From: Lachnospiraceae bacterium UBA3316
Lineage (GTDB): Bacteria > Bacillota > Clostridia > Lachnospirales > Lachnospiraceae
Direction: 5' to 3'
Length of the DNA stretch: 8,786 bases
Assembly (NCBI GenBank): GCA_002361955.1
Contig: DESK01000001.1
Location: 13,123 to 21,908, forward strand
Within the stretch, counting starts at the first letter, position 1. Each line of letters begins with the position of its first letter. The position numbers and the translations under genes are program-made. The notes beneath the pieces were generated by a model that was not told the DNA's origin, made no database searches, and saw nothing but the letters and a program-made list of their open reading frames with translations. Of this stretch, positions 1 to 7,500 are shown piece after piece.

Positions 1-1
1 A

Positions 2-319
2 AAACCGGTGGAAACAGAAAAACCAGCCGAGACGGTAAAACCCCAGGAGATGCCCTTAAAGAAGCCGGTCCTGAAGGCGAAAAAACTGGGCTCTGCAAAA
101 GTGAAGCTAAGCTGGAAGAAGCAGACAGCGGCGGCAGGCTATGAGATTCAGTACAAAAAGGGAAAAGGCAAGTACAAGCTTCTGAAAAAGCTGAAAAAGA
201 ATAAGCAGACGACCTTCCAGAAGGGGAAGCTGAAAAAGGGAACGTATACCTTCCGGGTCAGGGCTTACAATAAGGCGAAAAAGAGCAAGTGGTCGAAAGC
301 GGTAAAGATAAAAATATGA
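2..319 (+). CDS. C-terminal fragment of a lysine-rich fibronectin type III domain protein (5' end outside window)
   Basis: The frame is already open at base 2, so this is the tail of a longer gene; the GTG at 8 is in frame but has no ribosome binding site in view and is probably not the start. About 105 residues are visible. The first 20 form a Pro/Glu/Lys-rich linker (KPVETEKPAETVKPQEMP). A single Fn3-like beta-sandwich follows, with recognisable strands: VKLSW, then GYEIQYK, then GTYTFRVRAYN and a final strand at the C-terminus. Such modules usually sit at the end of secreted or surface proteins of Clostridia and act as spacers or in adhesion. The fragment is very basic, with 35 Lys/Arg against 5 Glu and no Asp by hand count. 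No LPXTG motif or hydrophobic anchor follows. The upstream domains, and therefore the real function, cannot be seen. The next gene begins 65 bp later and also ends in basic modules, so the two may belong to one surface-protein operon. Confidence 0.8.
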   Translation, partial: KPVETEKPAETVKPQEMPLKKPVLKAKKLGSAKVKLSWKKQTAAAGYEIQYKKGKGKYKLLKKLKKNKQTTFQKGKLKKGTYTFRVRAYNKAKKSKWSKAVKIKI

Positions 320-369
320 TCTTTGCGAGTAACAGGAAGACCGTAAGAAAAGGCTGCCTTTGAGATATT

Positions 370-376
370 GGAGAGG
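370..376 (+). promoter_or_regulatory. Ribosome binding site for the CotH-domain gene
   Basis: GGAGAGG lies 8 bases before the ATG at 385. It supports this start, which places a signal peptide at the N-terminus. I see no convincing promoter between 320 and 384, so transcription may come from further upstream. Confidence 0.75.
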
Positions 377-384
377 ACGATAGG

Positions 385-3300
385 ATGAAAAGAACATATC
401 GCGCAAAAGGAAGGATAGGAAGTTACCTGGCGACAGGACTTCTGCTGTTGGTTTTTTGCATCACAGGAAACGGGCCCGGGAAAGTAACGGCAGCCGGGCC
501 GGTCACGGTGCAGTTTGAGCAGGACTATGTGCAGGTGGGGGAACCGCTGCAGGTTTCTGTTTCCGGCGCGGCGGAGGGCGAGGAGTTTACCTACGAATGG
601 TATGTGAATGACCAAAAAAGCAGTGTGACCCAGTCTTCCTTCACGGCAGACGAAAGTATGCTGGAAAAGATGATCCGCGCGGAGGTATATGAAAAGTCCT
701 CTGGCACAAGCCTTGGAGGGGCGGAGATTTTCTGCAGTAGGATTCCGGTGATTTATATTGATACGGAAAATGGCGTCGGAATCACGAGCAAGGAGACATA
801 CGTAAACGCGGACATGAAAATTCAGGGAAATGAAACGTATGGAGAGGGAGCCGGTTTGTACGACGGGGCCATCGAGATTCGCGGGCGCGGAAATGCCACA
901 TGGGGAAACCCGAAAAAGCCCTATAAGCTGAAGCTGGGCTCGTCTACGGATTTATTTGGCATGGGTTCCAGCAAGCACTGGGTTCTTCTGGCAAATTACA
1001 ATGAAAACTCACTGTTGAGAAACAAGGTATCCTACGATCTTTCGGGTAAGATGGGACTTCCTTATATGCAGTCTGTTCATGTGGGGATGATCCTGAACGG
1101 GAAATATCTGGGGAATTATCTGCTCTGTGAGCAGGTAAAGCTTGAGGAAGACCGGGTAAATGTGGAGAGTTTTGAGGCAAAAATCAAAGCAGCCGCAAAA
1201 GCCATCAGCAAAAAGACAGGCGTGGACAAGGACAGCCTGGAAGACGCCATGATGACAAATCTGGAATGGGTTACCAGCGACAGCGTCACATTTGAAGGCA
1301 ATACCTACCGGGTATCGGATTACTACGGCCCCATAGACATTACGGGAGGCTATCTGGTGGAGCTCGATTACTATGACGATGAGGTTTCCCAGATTATCAC
1401 CTCCGGAGGAAAACGTGTGAAGTTCAAGGATCCGGAATATGCGGTGACAAATGAGGAAGTATATGGCTACGTATCGGATTACGTCAACGCGTTTGAGGCC
1501 GCAGTGGAGTCAGAGGATTTCCATACGGATTATCAGGGAACGTCGGTCCATTATTCGGAACTGTTTGATATGGATTCCCTGGTAAAATTCTGGCTGATGC
1601 AGGAAATTTTCTTCAACTGGGATGGCATGAACAACAGTAACTATATGTATAAGGATGTCGGCGGCCTGATGCACTTCGGGCCCATCTGGGACATGGATCT
1701 GACTGCCGGAAACGGCGGCACGAGTTCTACCACGACGTGGCAGACCTTCGGCTTTGATTTCTGGCAGCATCCGAACCAGTGGTACCGCCATATTACACAG
1801 GATCCGTACTTTATCGTACAGGCCTGCCAGTATTATCATTCGATCCGCGGGACCCTGCTGGAAGATATGCTAAAAGAAATCTCCGATCTTGGAACAATGC
1901 TGGAGGAGGCAGGAAAAGCCAATAAGATCATGTGGGCGAATTCTGACAACTACGCTTCTTCCGTACAGGGCTTTAAGAGCTGGATGGAGCGCCATCTGGC
2001 ATGGATGGATCAGCAGTTTTCCTCACCGGAACAGATGATCCGGTCCCTGGGACAGTATCAGGGATATACGTATGCGCCGGATAGCAGGATCGCAATCTCG
2101 GTGGACGAGTCCGGAGAGCAGGTGAAAGCTTCCGTAAGTGTTGAGGGAATGGACAGTATCTGCTATTATGTAAATGGACAGTTTGGCGGAAGCGCGGACG
2201 TGGCCGGTGGAAAGGCAGAGCTGAACGTGGCAAATGAAGCGCTGAATGACGACGGAACTTCCAATACGATTCTAGTGTGTAGCAGCGCTGCAAAGGGTGT
2301 TTCCAATTTCGCCGTTTTTGACAGGCAGAGGGAACCGGACCGCCTGAAGGGAAACGCAGTGATATCGGGAATCACAAGAGTCTATGGAACGCTGAAAGCG
2401 GATGTTTCCGATACGAACGATACAGTTGCCGCGATTCAGTGGCTGGCAGATGGTGAAGTGATCGAGGGAGCCAACGGGACGTATTTCCGCGTCACGCCCG
2501 ATCTGACCGGCAAAGCGTTATCCGTGGTTGTGACAGGAGAACATCTGGAAGGCGAGATTGTCAGTGAAAAGACGGAAAAAATCACGGCGCCTGGGGTTCA
2601 AAAGGATCATTTGATCATTCACCAGGTATACGGAGGCGGCGGAAGCGACCAGGTGCCCGTTTCCCACAGCTTTATCGAACTGTATAATCCCACAGCAGAG
2701 GAGGTGGAGCTTACGGGGTACGAGATCGGATATCTCTCCAACCGAAGCAGCTCCAAAGCGGGTTCCACAGGGGGCAGCCTGCATAAGCTGCAGCTTTCCG
2801 GAAGGCTTCCGTCAAAAGCCTCATATTTGATTCGCTGCGGACAGGAAGATACGACAGGAGCAGAGATTGTTCTGCAGATAGCGGAAGCTGACCAGGAATG
2901 GAACCAGACGATTGATAATAAAATGTATCAGGTAATCCTGCTGCGCGGCGGTGTGACGGTGGACGCTGTCTCCGTAAACGAGGCGGATGTGGAAGGCAGG
3001 GCGCTGGCGGATCCTGTGGGAGATGAAATCCTGTCCAAGAAAAAATGTATCCGACGCGTCGGCTATGTGGATACGGACGACAATACGGCAGATTTCGAGG
3101 TGCTCAACCTGACAAATCTTCCGGAGAACATCCTTGAAGCAATCAGGCCGTTAAGCCTCTCCGATTACGTCCCGGAGAAAAAACCAGACAAGGAACCGGA
3201 GAAAGAGCCGGACAGGCAGGAGCCGCAGCCAGGGACTGTGAAGGCCGTCCTGAACGCCTCGCAGCTGAAGCTGCAGAAAAAACAGACAGCCAGAGTTCTG

Positions 3301-3735
3301 AAGCTGGAACGGTCCTCTGTCCCGGGCGACGCGGTGGCAGAGTGGGTATCTTCGGATCCGAAGATTGTGAGCATTAATAAGAAAACCGGAAAAATGACCG
3401 GAAAAAGAATCGGGACAGCGGTGATTACCGCCAGGCTGAAAAGCGGCGGAAGCGCAGAGTGCAAGATCAAAGTCATCAAACAGAAAGTCGCGACAAAGCG
3501 TCTGGTATTAAGCAAAACAAAGCTTACACTGAAGAAAGGCAGAAGCTACCGGATCCGGATAAAAACCCGCGTGCCGCTGACAGCCAATGACAAAATCACG
3601 TATCGTTCGAAAAAGCCCAATGTGGCGGCAGTCAGCGCAAAGGGAAGGATTACCGCCAGGGCAAAGGGAAGCAGTGTGATCATCGTGAAAGCGGAGAGCG
3701 GAAGAAAGAAAACGATTAAGGTGACTGTAAAATAG
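385..3735 (+). CDS. Secreted multidomain CotH kinase-like protein with Ig-like, lamin-tail and Big_2 domains
   Basis: This is a predicted exported 1116-residue protein. Residues 1-37 are a signal peptide: a basic start, the hydrophobic run LATGLLLLVF, and likely cleavage near VTAA-G. Cys25 follows Phe, so it does not form a lipobox. Residues about 40-118 are Ig-like. Residues about 120-545 match the CotH family (PF08757), atypical protein kinases that include the spore-coat kinase CotH. Readable motifs are RGRGNATW (166-173), KKPYKLKL (177-184), YLLCEQVK (245-252), TGGYLVELD (320-328), FNWDGMNNSNY (410-420) and IWDMDL (434-439). D413 is the probable catalytic Asp, and D436/D438 are probable metal ligands. 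Residues about 650-735 are a second Ig-like module, and about 740-895 a lamin-tail domain (HQVYGGGG then FIELYNPT). A Pro/Lys/Glu linker (930-950) leads to two Big_2-like repeats (951-1116) with 44 Lys/Arg against 7 Asp/Glu. The protein substrate is unknown. A surface role is more likely than a spore-coat role because of the export signal and adhesin-like modules, but this is inference. Confidence 0.88.
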   Translation: MKRTYRAKGRIGSYLATGLLLLVFCITGNGPGKVTAAGPVTVQFEQDYVQVGEPLQVSVSGAAEGEEFTYEWYVNDQKSSVTQSSFTADESMLEKMIRAEVYEKSSGTSLGGAEIFCSRIPVIYIDTENGVGITSKETYVNADMKIQGNETYGEGAGLYDGAIEIRGRGNATWGNPKKPYKLKLGSSTDLFGMGSSKHWVLLANYNENSLLRNKVSYDLSGKMGLPYMQSVHVGMILNGKYLGNYLLCEQVKLEEDRVNVESFEAKIKAAAKAISKKTGVDKDSLEDAMMTNLEWVTSDSVTFEGNTYRVSDYYGPIDITGGYLVELDYYDDEVSQIITSGGKRVKFKDPEYAVTNEEVYGYVSDYVNAFEAAVESEDFHTDYQGTSVHYSELFDMDSLVKFWLMQEIFFNWDGMNNSNYMYKDVGGLMHFGPIWDMDLTAGNGGTSSTTTWQTFGFDFWQHPNQWYRHITQDPYFIVQACQYYHSIRGTLLEDMLKEISDLGTMLEEAGKANKIMWANSDNYASSVQGFKSWMERHLAWMDQQFSSPEQMIRSLGQYQGYTYAPDSRIAISVDESGEQVKASVSVEGMDSICYYVNGQFGGSADVAGGKAELNVANEALNDDGTSNTILVCSSAAKGVSNFAVFDRQREPDRLKGNAVISGITRVYGTLKADVSDTNDTVAAIQWLADGEVIEGANGTYFRVTPDLTGKALSVVVTGEHLEGEIVSEKTEKITAPGVQKDHLIIHQVYGGGGSDQVPVSHSFIELYNPTAEEVELTGYEIGYLSNRSSSKAGSTGGSLHKLQLSGRLPSKASYLIRCGQEDTTGAEIVLQIAEADQEWNQTIDNKMYQVILLRGGVTVDAVSVNEADVEGRALADPVGDEILSKKKCIRRVGYVDTDDNTADFEVLNLTNLPENILEAIRPLSLSDYVPEKKPDKEPEKEPDRQEPQPGTVKAVLNASQLKLQKKQTARVLKLERSSVPGDAVAEWVSSDPKIVSINKKTGKMTGKRIGTAVITARLKSGGSAECKIKVIKQKVATKRLVLSKTKLTLKKGRSYRIRIKTRVPLTANDKITYRSKKPNVAAVSAKGRITARAKGSSVIIVKAESGRKKTIKVTVK

Positions 3736-3773
3736 AACAGCAGAGAAACGGTACAGGAAACAGCAAAACAGGG

Positions 3774-3781
3774 AAAGGGGG
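3774..3781 (+). promoter_or_regulatory. Ribosome binding site that decides the GTG start of the CPBP gene
   Basis: AAAGGGGG lies 7 bases before GTG 3789. The nearby ATG at 3796 is out of frame, and the first in-frame ATG (codon 24) would remove the first membrane segment, so GTG is preferred. The 53 bp between the two genes holds no hairpin or T-run, which suggests read-through from the CotH gene. Confidence 0.75.
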
Positions 3782-3788
3782 AAAAGCC

Positions 3789-4403
3789 GTGTTCCATGGA
3801 CTTTGGGAGGTCGCACTTCCTTTATTGCTATATGATTTTATTGTAAAGCTGGCAGCTATGGCCTTCGGAAGCAGAATGGACGCGGCGGCTCTCACCACAG
3901 TGGCGGCCCTGGCGGCCCTCCTCCCGCTGGGGGCTCTGTACCGAAAGGATCAGAAGACACGGGGAGAGGAGAAGCCTGCCGTTCCTTGGTGGATCTATCC
4001 GCTGATGGCAGCGGCAGGCATTGGGCTGAATTACCTGTTTTCCGGTGTGATGGAGCATTTCGCTGTGACGGAGCATTTTTCCAACGCGGCCCAGGAGGGG
4101 CTGCTGGCCGGCGGCCGGCTGGTGCAGCTTGTGGGTCTCGGGTTTCTCGTGCCTGTGACGGAGGAGGTAGTGTTTCGGGGGCTTCTTTACCGCCGGATGA
4201 AAAAATATCTGCCTACAGGGGCGGCGCTTGTGATGGCAGCAGCCATTTTTGCCCTGTATCACGGAAATATGGTGCAGATCCTTTACGCCTTTCCTATGGG
4301 GCTTGTGATACTTCTGGCCTATGAAAAGTATCCTTCGCTGGCAGTGCCGGTGGTGTTCCATATGGCGGCAAATCTGGGCACAGTGCTGCCAAATATCCTG
4401 TGA
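3789..4403 (+). CDS. CPBP (Abi/CAAX-protease-like) family intramembrane metalloprotease
   Basis: A 204-residue, very hydrophobic protein with roughly six or seven possible membrane helices. The family signature is complete: EEVVFR (E125, E126, R130) fits EExxxR, FALYH (F154 to H158) fits FxxxH, and HMAAN (H191, N195) fits HxxxN. These residues form the glutamate/histidine active site inside the membrane in CPBP proteases (PF02517). Members cleave membrane or prenylated substrates, or serve in bacteriocin self-protection and protein maturation; which applies here cannot be told. The gene follows the CotH gene by 53 bp on the same strand, so a role at the cell envelope, perhaps linked to the secreted protein, is possible but unproven. 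The length is normal for a compact family member. An 18-bp in-frame tandem duplication (residues 87-98) lies before the catalytic helix. No clear terminator follows; the next promoter begins about 50 bp after the stop. Confidence 0.9.
   Translation: MFHGLWEVALPLLLYDFIVKLAAMAFGSRMDAAALTTVAALAALLPLGALYRKDQKTRGEEKPAVPWWIYPLMAAAGIGLNYLFSGVMEHFAVTEHFSNAAQEGLLAGGRLVQLVGLGFLVPVTEEVVFRGLLYRRMKKYLPTGAALVMAAAIFALYHGNMVQILYAFPMGLVILLAYEKYPSLAVPVVFHMAANLGTVLPNIL
4046..4081 (+). repeat. Imperfect 18-bp tandem duplication inside the CPBP gene
   Basis: Two adjacent 18-base units (4046-4063 and 4064-4081) agree at 15 of 18 positions. Because 18 is a multiple of three, the frame is kept and the protein carries VMEHFA followed by VTEHFS (residues 87-98). 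This is an internal slippage-type duplication in a loop or amphipathic segment, about 25 residues before the EExxxR helix. Confidence 0.7.
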
Positions 4404-4453
4404 ATGACAGCCATACATTCCAAAAAAGAGGGAGGGCGGCGAAAAACTTATTC

Positions 4454-4482
4454 TTTACATCCTCAAAATTTCGGTGTATAGT
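4454..4482 (+). promoter_or_regulatory. Probable sigma-A-type promoter of gltB
   Basis: A -35 box TTTACA (4454-4459) and a -10 box TATAGT (4477-4482) are separated by exactly 17 bases, close to the vegetative consensus TTGACA-17-TATAAT. An A-rich stretch (GAAAAACTTA, 4441-4450) lies just upstream, as in UP-like elements. The predicted start site is near 4488-4490, giving a leader of about 68 bases before gltB. The promoter gives gltB its own transcription unit, separate from the surface genes upstream. Confidence 0.65.
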
Positions 4483-4495
4483 ATCAATCATACAC
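4474..4495. promoter_or_regulatory. Inverted repeat over the gltB -10 box and start site (candidate operator)
   Basis: The arms GTGTAT (4474-4479) and ATACAC (4490-4495) are perfect reverse complements separated by 10 bases. The left arm overlaps the -10 hexamer and the right arm covers the predicted start site, a layout expected for a repressor operator. Only the right arm would be transcribed, so this would act as a DNA site and not as an RNA hairpin. It does not fit the LysR T-N11-A pattern. Arms this short can occur by chance. Confidence 0.35.
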
Positions 4496-4497
4496 AA

Positions 4498-4527
4498 GGC
4501 GGCGTACATACAGCAGGCTTTGCCGCC
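4498..4527 (+). promoter_or_regulatory. GC-rich stem-loop in the gltB leader RNA
   Basis: GGCGGC (4498-4503) can pair with GCCGCC (4522-4527) to give six G-C pairs, plus a possible G-U pair at 4504/4521, around a loop of about 16-18 bases. It would lie roughly 9 bases after the predicted transcript start and end 14 bases before the ribosome binding site. No U-run follows, so it is not an intrinsic terminator. It could stabilise the 5' end or act in leader control. I do not recognise a known riboswitch here. Confidence 0.4.
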
Positions 4528-4541
4528 GGGAAAATTGAATG

Positions 4542-4549
4542 AAGGAAGG
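4542..4549 (+). promoter_or_regulatory. Ribosome binding site for gltB
   Basis: AAGGAAGG ends 8 bases before ATG 4558. A second in-frame ATG at 4564 (Met3) would be 14 bases away, so the first ATG is the better start. Confidence 0.75.
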
Positions 4550-4557
4550 TTGGGCGT

Positions 4558-7500
4558 ATGAAAATGCGAGATAAAGCGCCGCAGACCCCGCTCCCCGGTC
4601 TTTACCGGCCGGAATTTGAGCATGATAACTGCGGAATCGGCGCGGTAGTCAATATCAAGGGAATCAAGACCCATGAGACTGTTGAGAACGCGCTACGGAT
4701 TGTAGAAAACCTAGAACATAGAGCTGGCAAAGATGCCGAAGGAAAAACAGGTGACGGTGTAGGAATTCTGTTACAGATTTCACACAAGTTCTTCTCCAAA
4801 ACCTGTAAATCCCTCGGCATCTTTTTAGGTTCTGAGAGACAATACGGCATTGGTATGTTTTTCTTCCCCCAGGATGAGCTGAAGCGAAATCAGGCAAAGA
4901 AGATGTTTGAGATCATCGTGGAGAAGGAAGGGATGGAATTTCTTGGCTGGAGGCAGGTTCCTACCGTTCCGGAGGTGCTGGGGCACAAGGCCCTGGAGAA
5001 AATGCCGTGCATTATGCAGGGCTTTGTAAAGAAGCCGAAAGAGCTGGAAAAGGGACTGGATTTTGACAGGAAGCTGTATGTGGTGCGCCGGGTTTTTGAG
5101 CAGAGCGTGGAGGATACGTATGTGGCCTCCTTATCCAGCCGCACCATCGTGTATAAGGGAATGTTCCTGGTAGGGCAGCTTCGCACCTTCTTTAAGGATC
5201 TGCAGAGCCCGGACTATGATTCGGCCATCGCCACGGTGCACTCCCGGTTCAGCACCAATACGAACCCAAGCTGGGAGAGAGCCCATCCCAACAGGCTGAT
5301 TGTCCATAACGGTGAGATCAACACGATCCGGGGCAATGCGGACAAGATGCTGGCCAGGGAGGAGACCATGTCCAGCGAGTATTTCAACAGGGAGCTGCAT
5401 AAGGTGCTGCCGGTGGTAAACACGGCCGGCTCTGACTCCGCTATGCTGGATAATACGCTGGAATTTTTGATGATGAGCGGTATGGAGCTGCCCCTGGCGG
5501 TTATGATCACGATCCCGGAGCCCTGGGCCAACAACGGGACCATGAACCAGAAGAAAAAGGATTTTTACCAGTATTATGCCACCATGATGGAGCCCTGGGA
5601 CGGCCCTGCCTCCATCGTCTTTTCCGACGGCGACCTGATCGGCGCAGTTCTTGACAGGAACGGGCTTCGCCCCTCCCGGTACTACATTACGGAGGATGGC
5701 TATCTGATCCTTTCCTCCGAGGTCGGGGTTCTGGATATCGATCCCGGAAAGATTGTGCAGAAGGAAAGGCTTCACCCGGGAAAGATGCTCCTGGTGGATA
5801 CACTCCAGGGGAGAGTTATCGACGATGACGAACTGAAAGAGATGTACGCAGAAAGCCAGCCCTACGGAGAGTGGCTGGACCGTTACCTGGTAAAGCTGTC
5901 CGATCTCAGGATTCCCAATGTCCGGGTGCAGGAGTACAGCGACGAGGAACTGGCAAGGCTCCAGAAGGCCTTTGGCTATACCTACGAGGAATACAGGACC
6001 TCCATCCGCAATATAGCCCTGAACGGCTCCGAGGGAATCAGCGCCATGGGCATCGACACGCCCCTGGCCGTGCTGTCCGAGGAACACCAGCCGCTGTTTA
6101 ACTATTTTAAGCAGCTTTTTGCCCAGGTGACAAATCCGCCCATCGACGCGATTCGGGAGGAGGTCGTCACATCTACCACGGTGTATGTGGGAAAAGATGG
6201 AAACCTGCTGAACGAGCAGCCCATCAACTGCCAGGTTCTGAAGATTGAACACCCGATCCTGACAAACACAGATATGCTGAAGATCAAGAATATGAAGGTT
6301 GAGGGCTTTAAGGTGGCGGAGGTTCCCATTACCTACTACAAAAACACGAAGCTGGCCAAGGCGATTGACCATCTGTTTGTGGAGGTGGACAGAGCCCACA
6401 GAGACGGGGCAAATATCCTGATCCTGACAGACAGGGGCGTGGATGAGAACCATGTGCCCATCCCTTCCCTGCTGGCAGTCTCCGCTGTCCATCAGCATCT
6501 CGTAAAGACGAAGAAGCGCACCTCCCTTGCCATCGTGCTGGAATCCGGGGAACCGAGAGAGATCCATCATTTTGCGACGCTTTTGGGCTACGGCGCCTGC
6601 GCGATCAACCCGTATCTGGCTCTGGAGACGATCCGCCAGCAGGTCGACTGCGGAATGCTGGATAAGGATTACTACGCAGCAGTGGAGGATTACAATTCGG
6701 CGGTGCTTCACGGCATTGTAAAGATTGCTTCCAAGATGGGAATTTCCACGATTCAGTCCTATCAGGGCTCCCAGATTTTTGAGGCCATCGGTATCGCTTC
6801 GGACGTTATAGATAAATACTTTACCAACACCGTCAGCCGTGTGGGCGGTATCACGCTGGATGATATCGCGAAGGAGGCGGACGCCCTGCACTCGGAGGCC
6901 TTTGACCCGCTGGGGCTCAATGCGGATCTGACCCTGGACAGCGTGGGCAGGCATAAGATGCGAAGCACCGGGGAATCCCACCGCTATAACCCGCAGACGA
7001 TCCATATGCTGCAGCAGTCCACCCAGAAGGGCGACTACCAGATGTTCAAAAAGTATACGGAGATGGTGGATCAGGAAAAGTCCGGCTATCTGCGGAGCCT
7101 GATGGATTTCAATTATCCCAAAGAGGGTGTTCCACTGGAGGAGGTGGAGAGCGTAGATTCCATCGTCACCAGGTTTAAAACGGGGGCCATGTCCTATGGC
7201 TCCATCTCCCAGGAGGCCCATGAGACTCTGGCCATCGCCATGAACAGGCTTCATGGCAAATCAAACAGCGGCGAGGGTGGCGAGAGCCTGGAGCGGCTGA
7301 CGCCGGGAAAGGACGGGCTGAACAGGTGCTCCGCCATCAAGCAGGTGGCCTCTGGGCGTTTCGGGGTGACCTCCCGGTATCTTGTCAGTGCCCAGGAGAT
7401 TCAGATCAAGATGGCCCAGGGGGCAAAGCCCGGTGAGGGCGGCCATCTGCCGTCGGGGAAGGTGTACCCGTGGATCGCCAAGACAAGGCACTCCACGCCG

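Noticed and set aside
349..361. Short hairpin AAAGG-CTG-CCTTT between the Fn3 gene and the CotH gene
   Set aside because: It has a five-pair stem with only two G-C pairs and no T-run after it, so it is too weak to call a terminator.
3423..3660. A 13-base exact direct repeat (GATTACCGCCAGG) at 3423-3435 and 3648-3660
   Set aside because: Both copies encode I-T-A-R in frame, but they fall at different structural positions of the two Big_2-like modules. This points to chance similarity and not to a duplicated or mobile element.
3828..4418. Open frame of 196 codons on the minus strand, opposite the CPBP gene
   Set aside because: The plus-strand frame holds all three catalytic motifs of the CPBP family and a good ribosome binding site. 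The antisense product is His/Cys/Arg-rich without recognisable structure.
4402..4422. GAATG...CATTC inverted repeat just after the CPBP stop
   Set aside because: The five-pair AT-rich stem with a 9-base loop is followed by an A-rich run, not T. It does not look like a terminator.
4539..4574. An 11-codon upstream frame (ATG at 4539, TAA at 4572-4574) overlapping the gltB start
   Set aside because: It has only a weak GGGA before it, while the strong ribosome binding site belongs to ATG 4558. A chance short frame is more likely than a translated leader peptide.
5131..7254. Open frame of 707 codons on the minus strand, opposite gltB
   Set aside because: It lies in codon register with gltB. Minus-strand stops in that register need TTA, CTA or TCA in gltB, and gltB has none between 5134 and 7260. 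The open frame is therefore a result of codon bias, and its translation resembles no protein I know.
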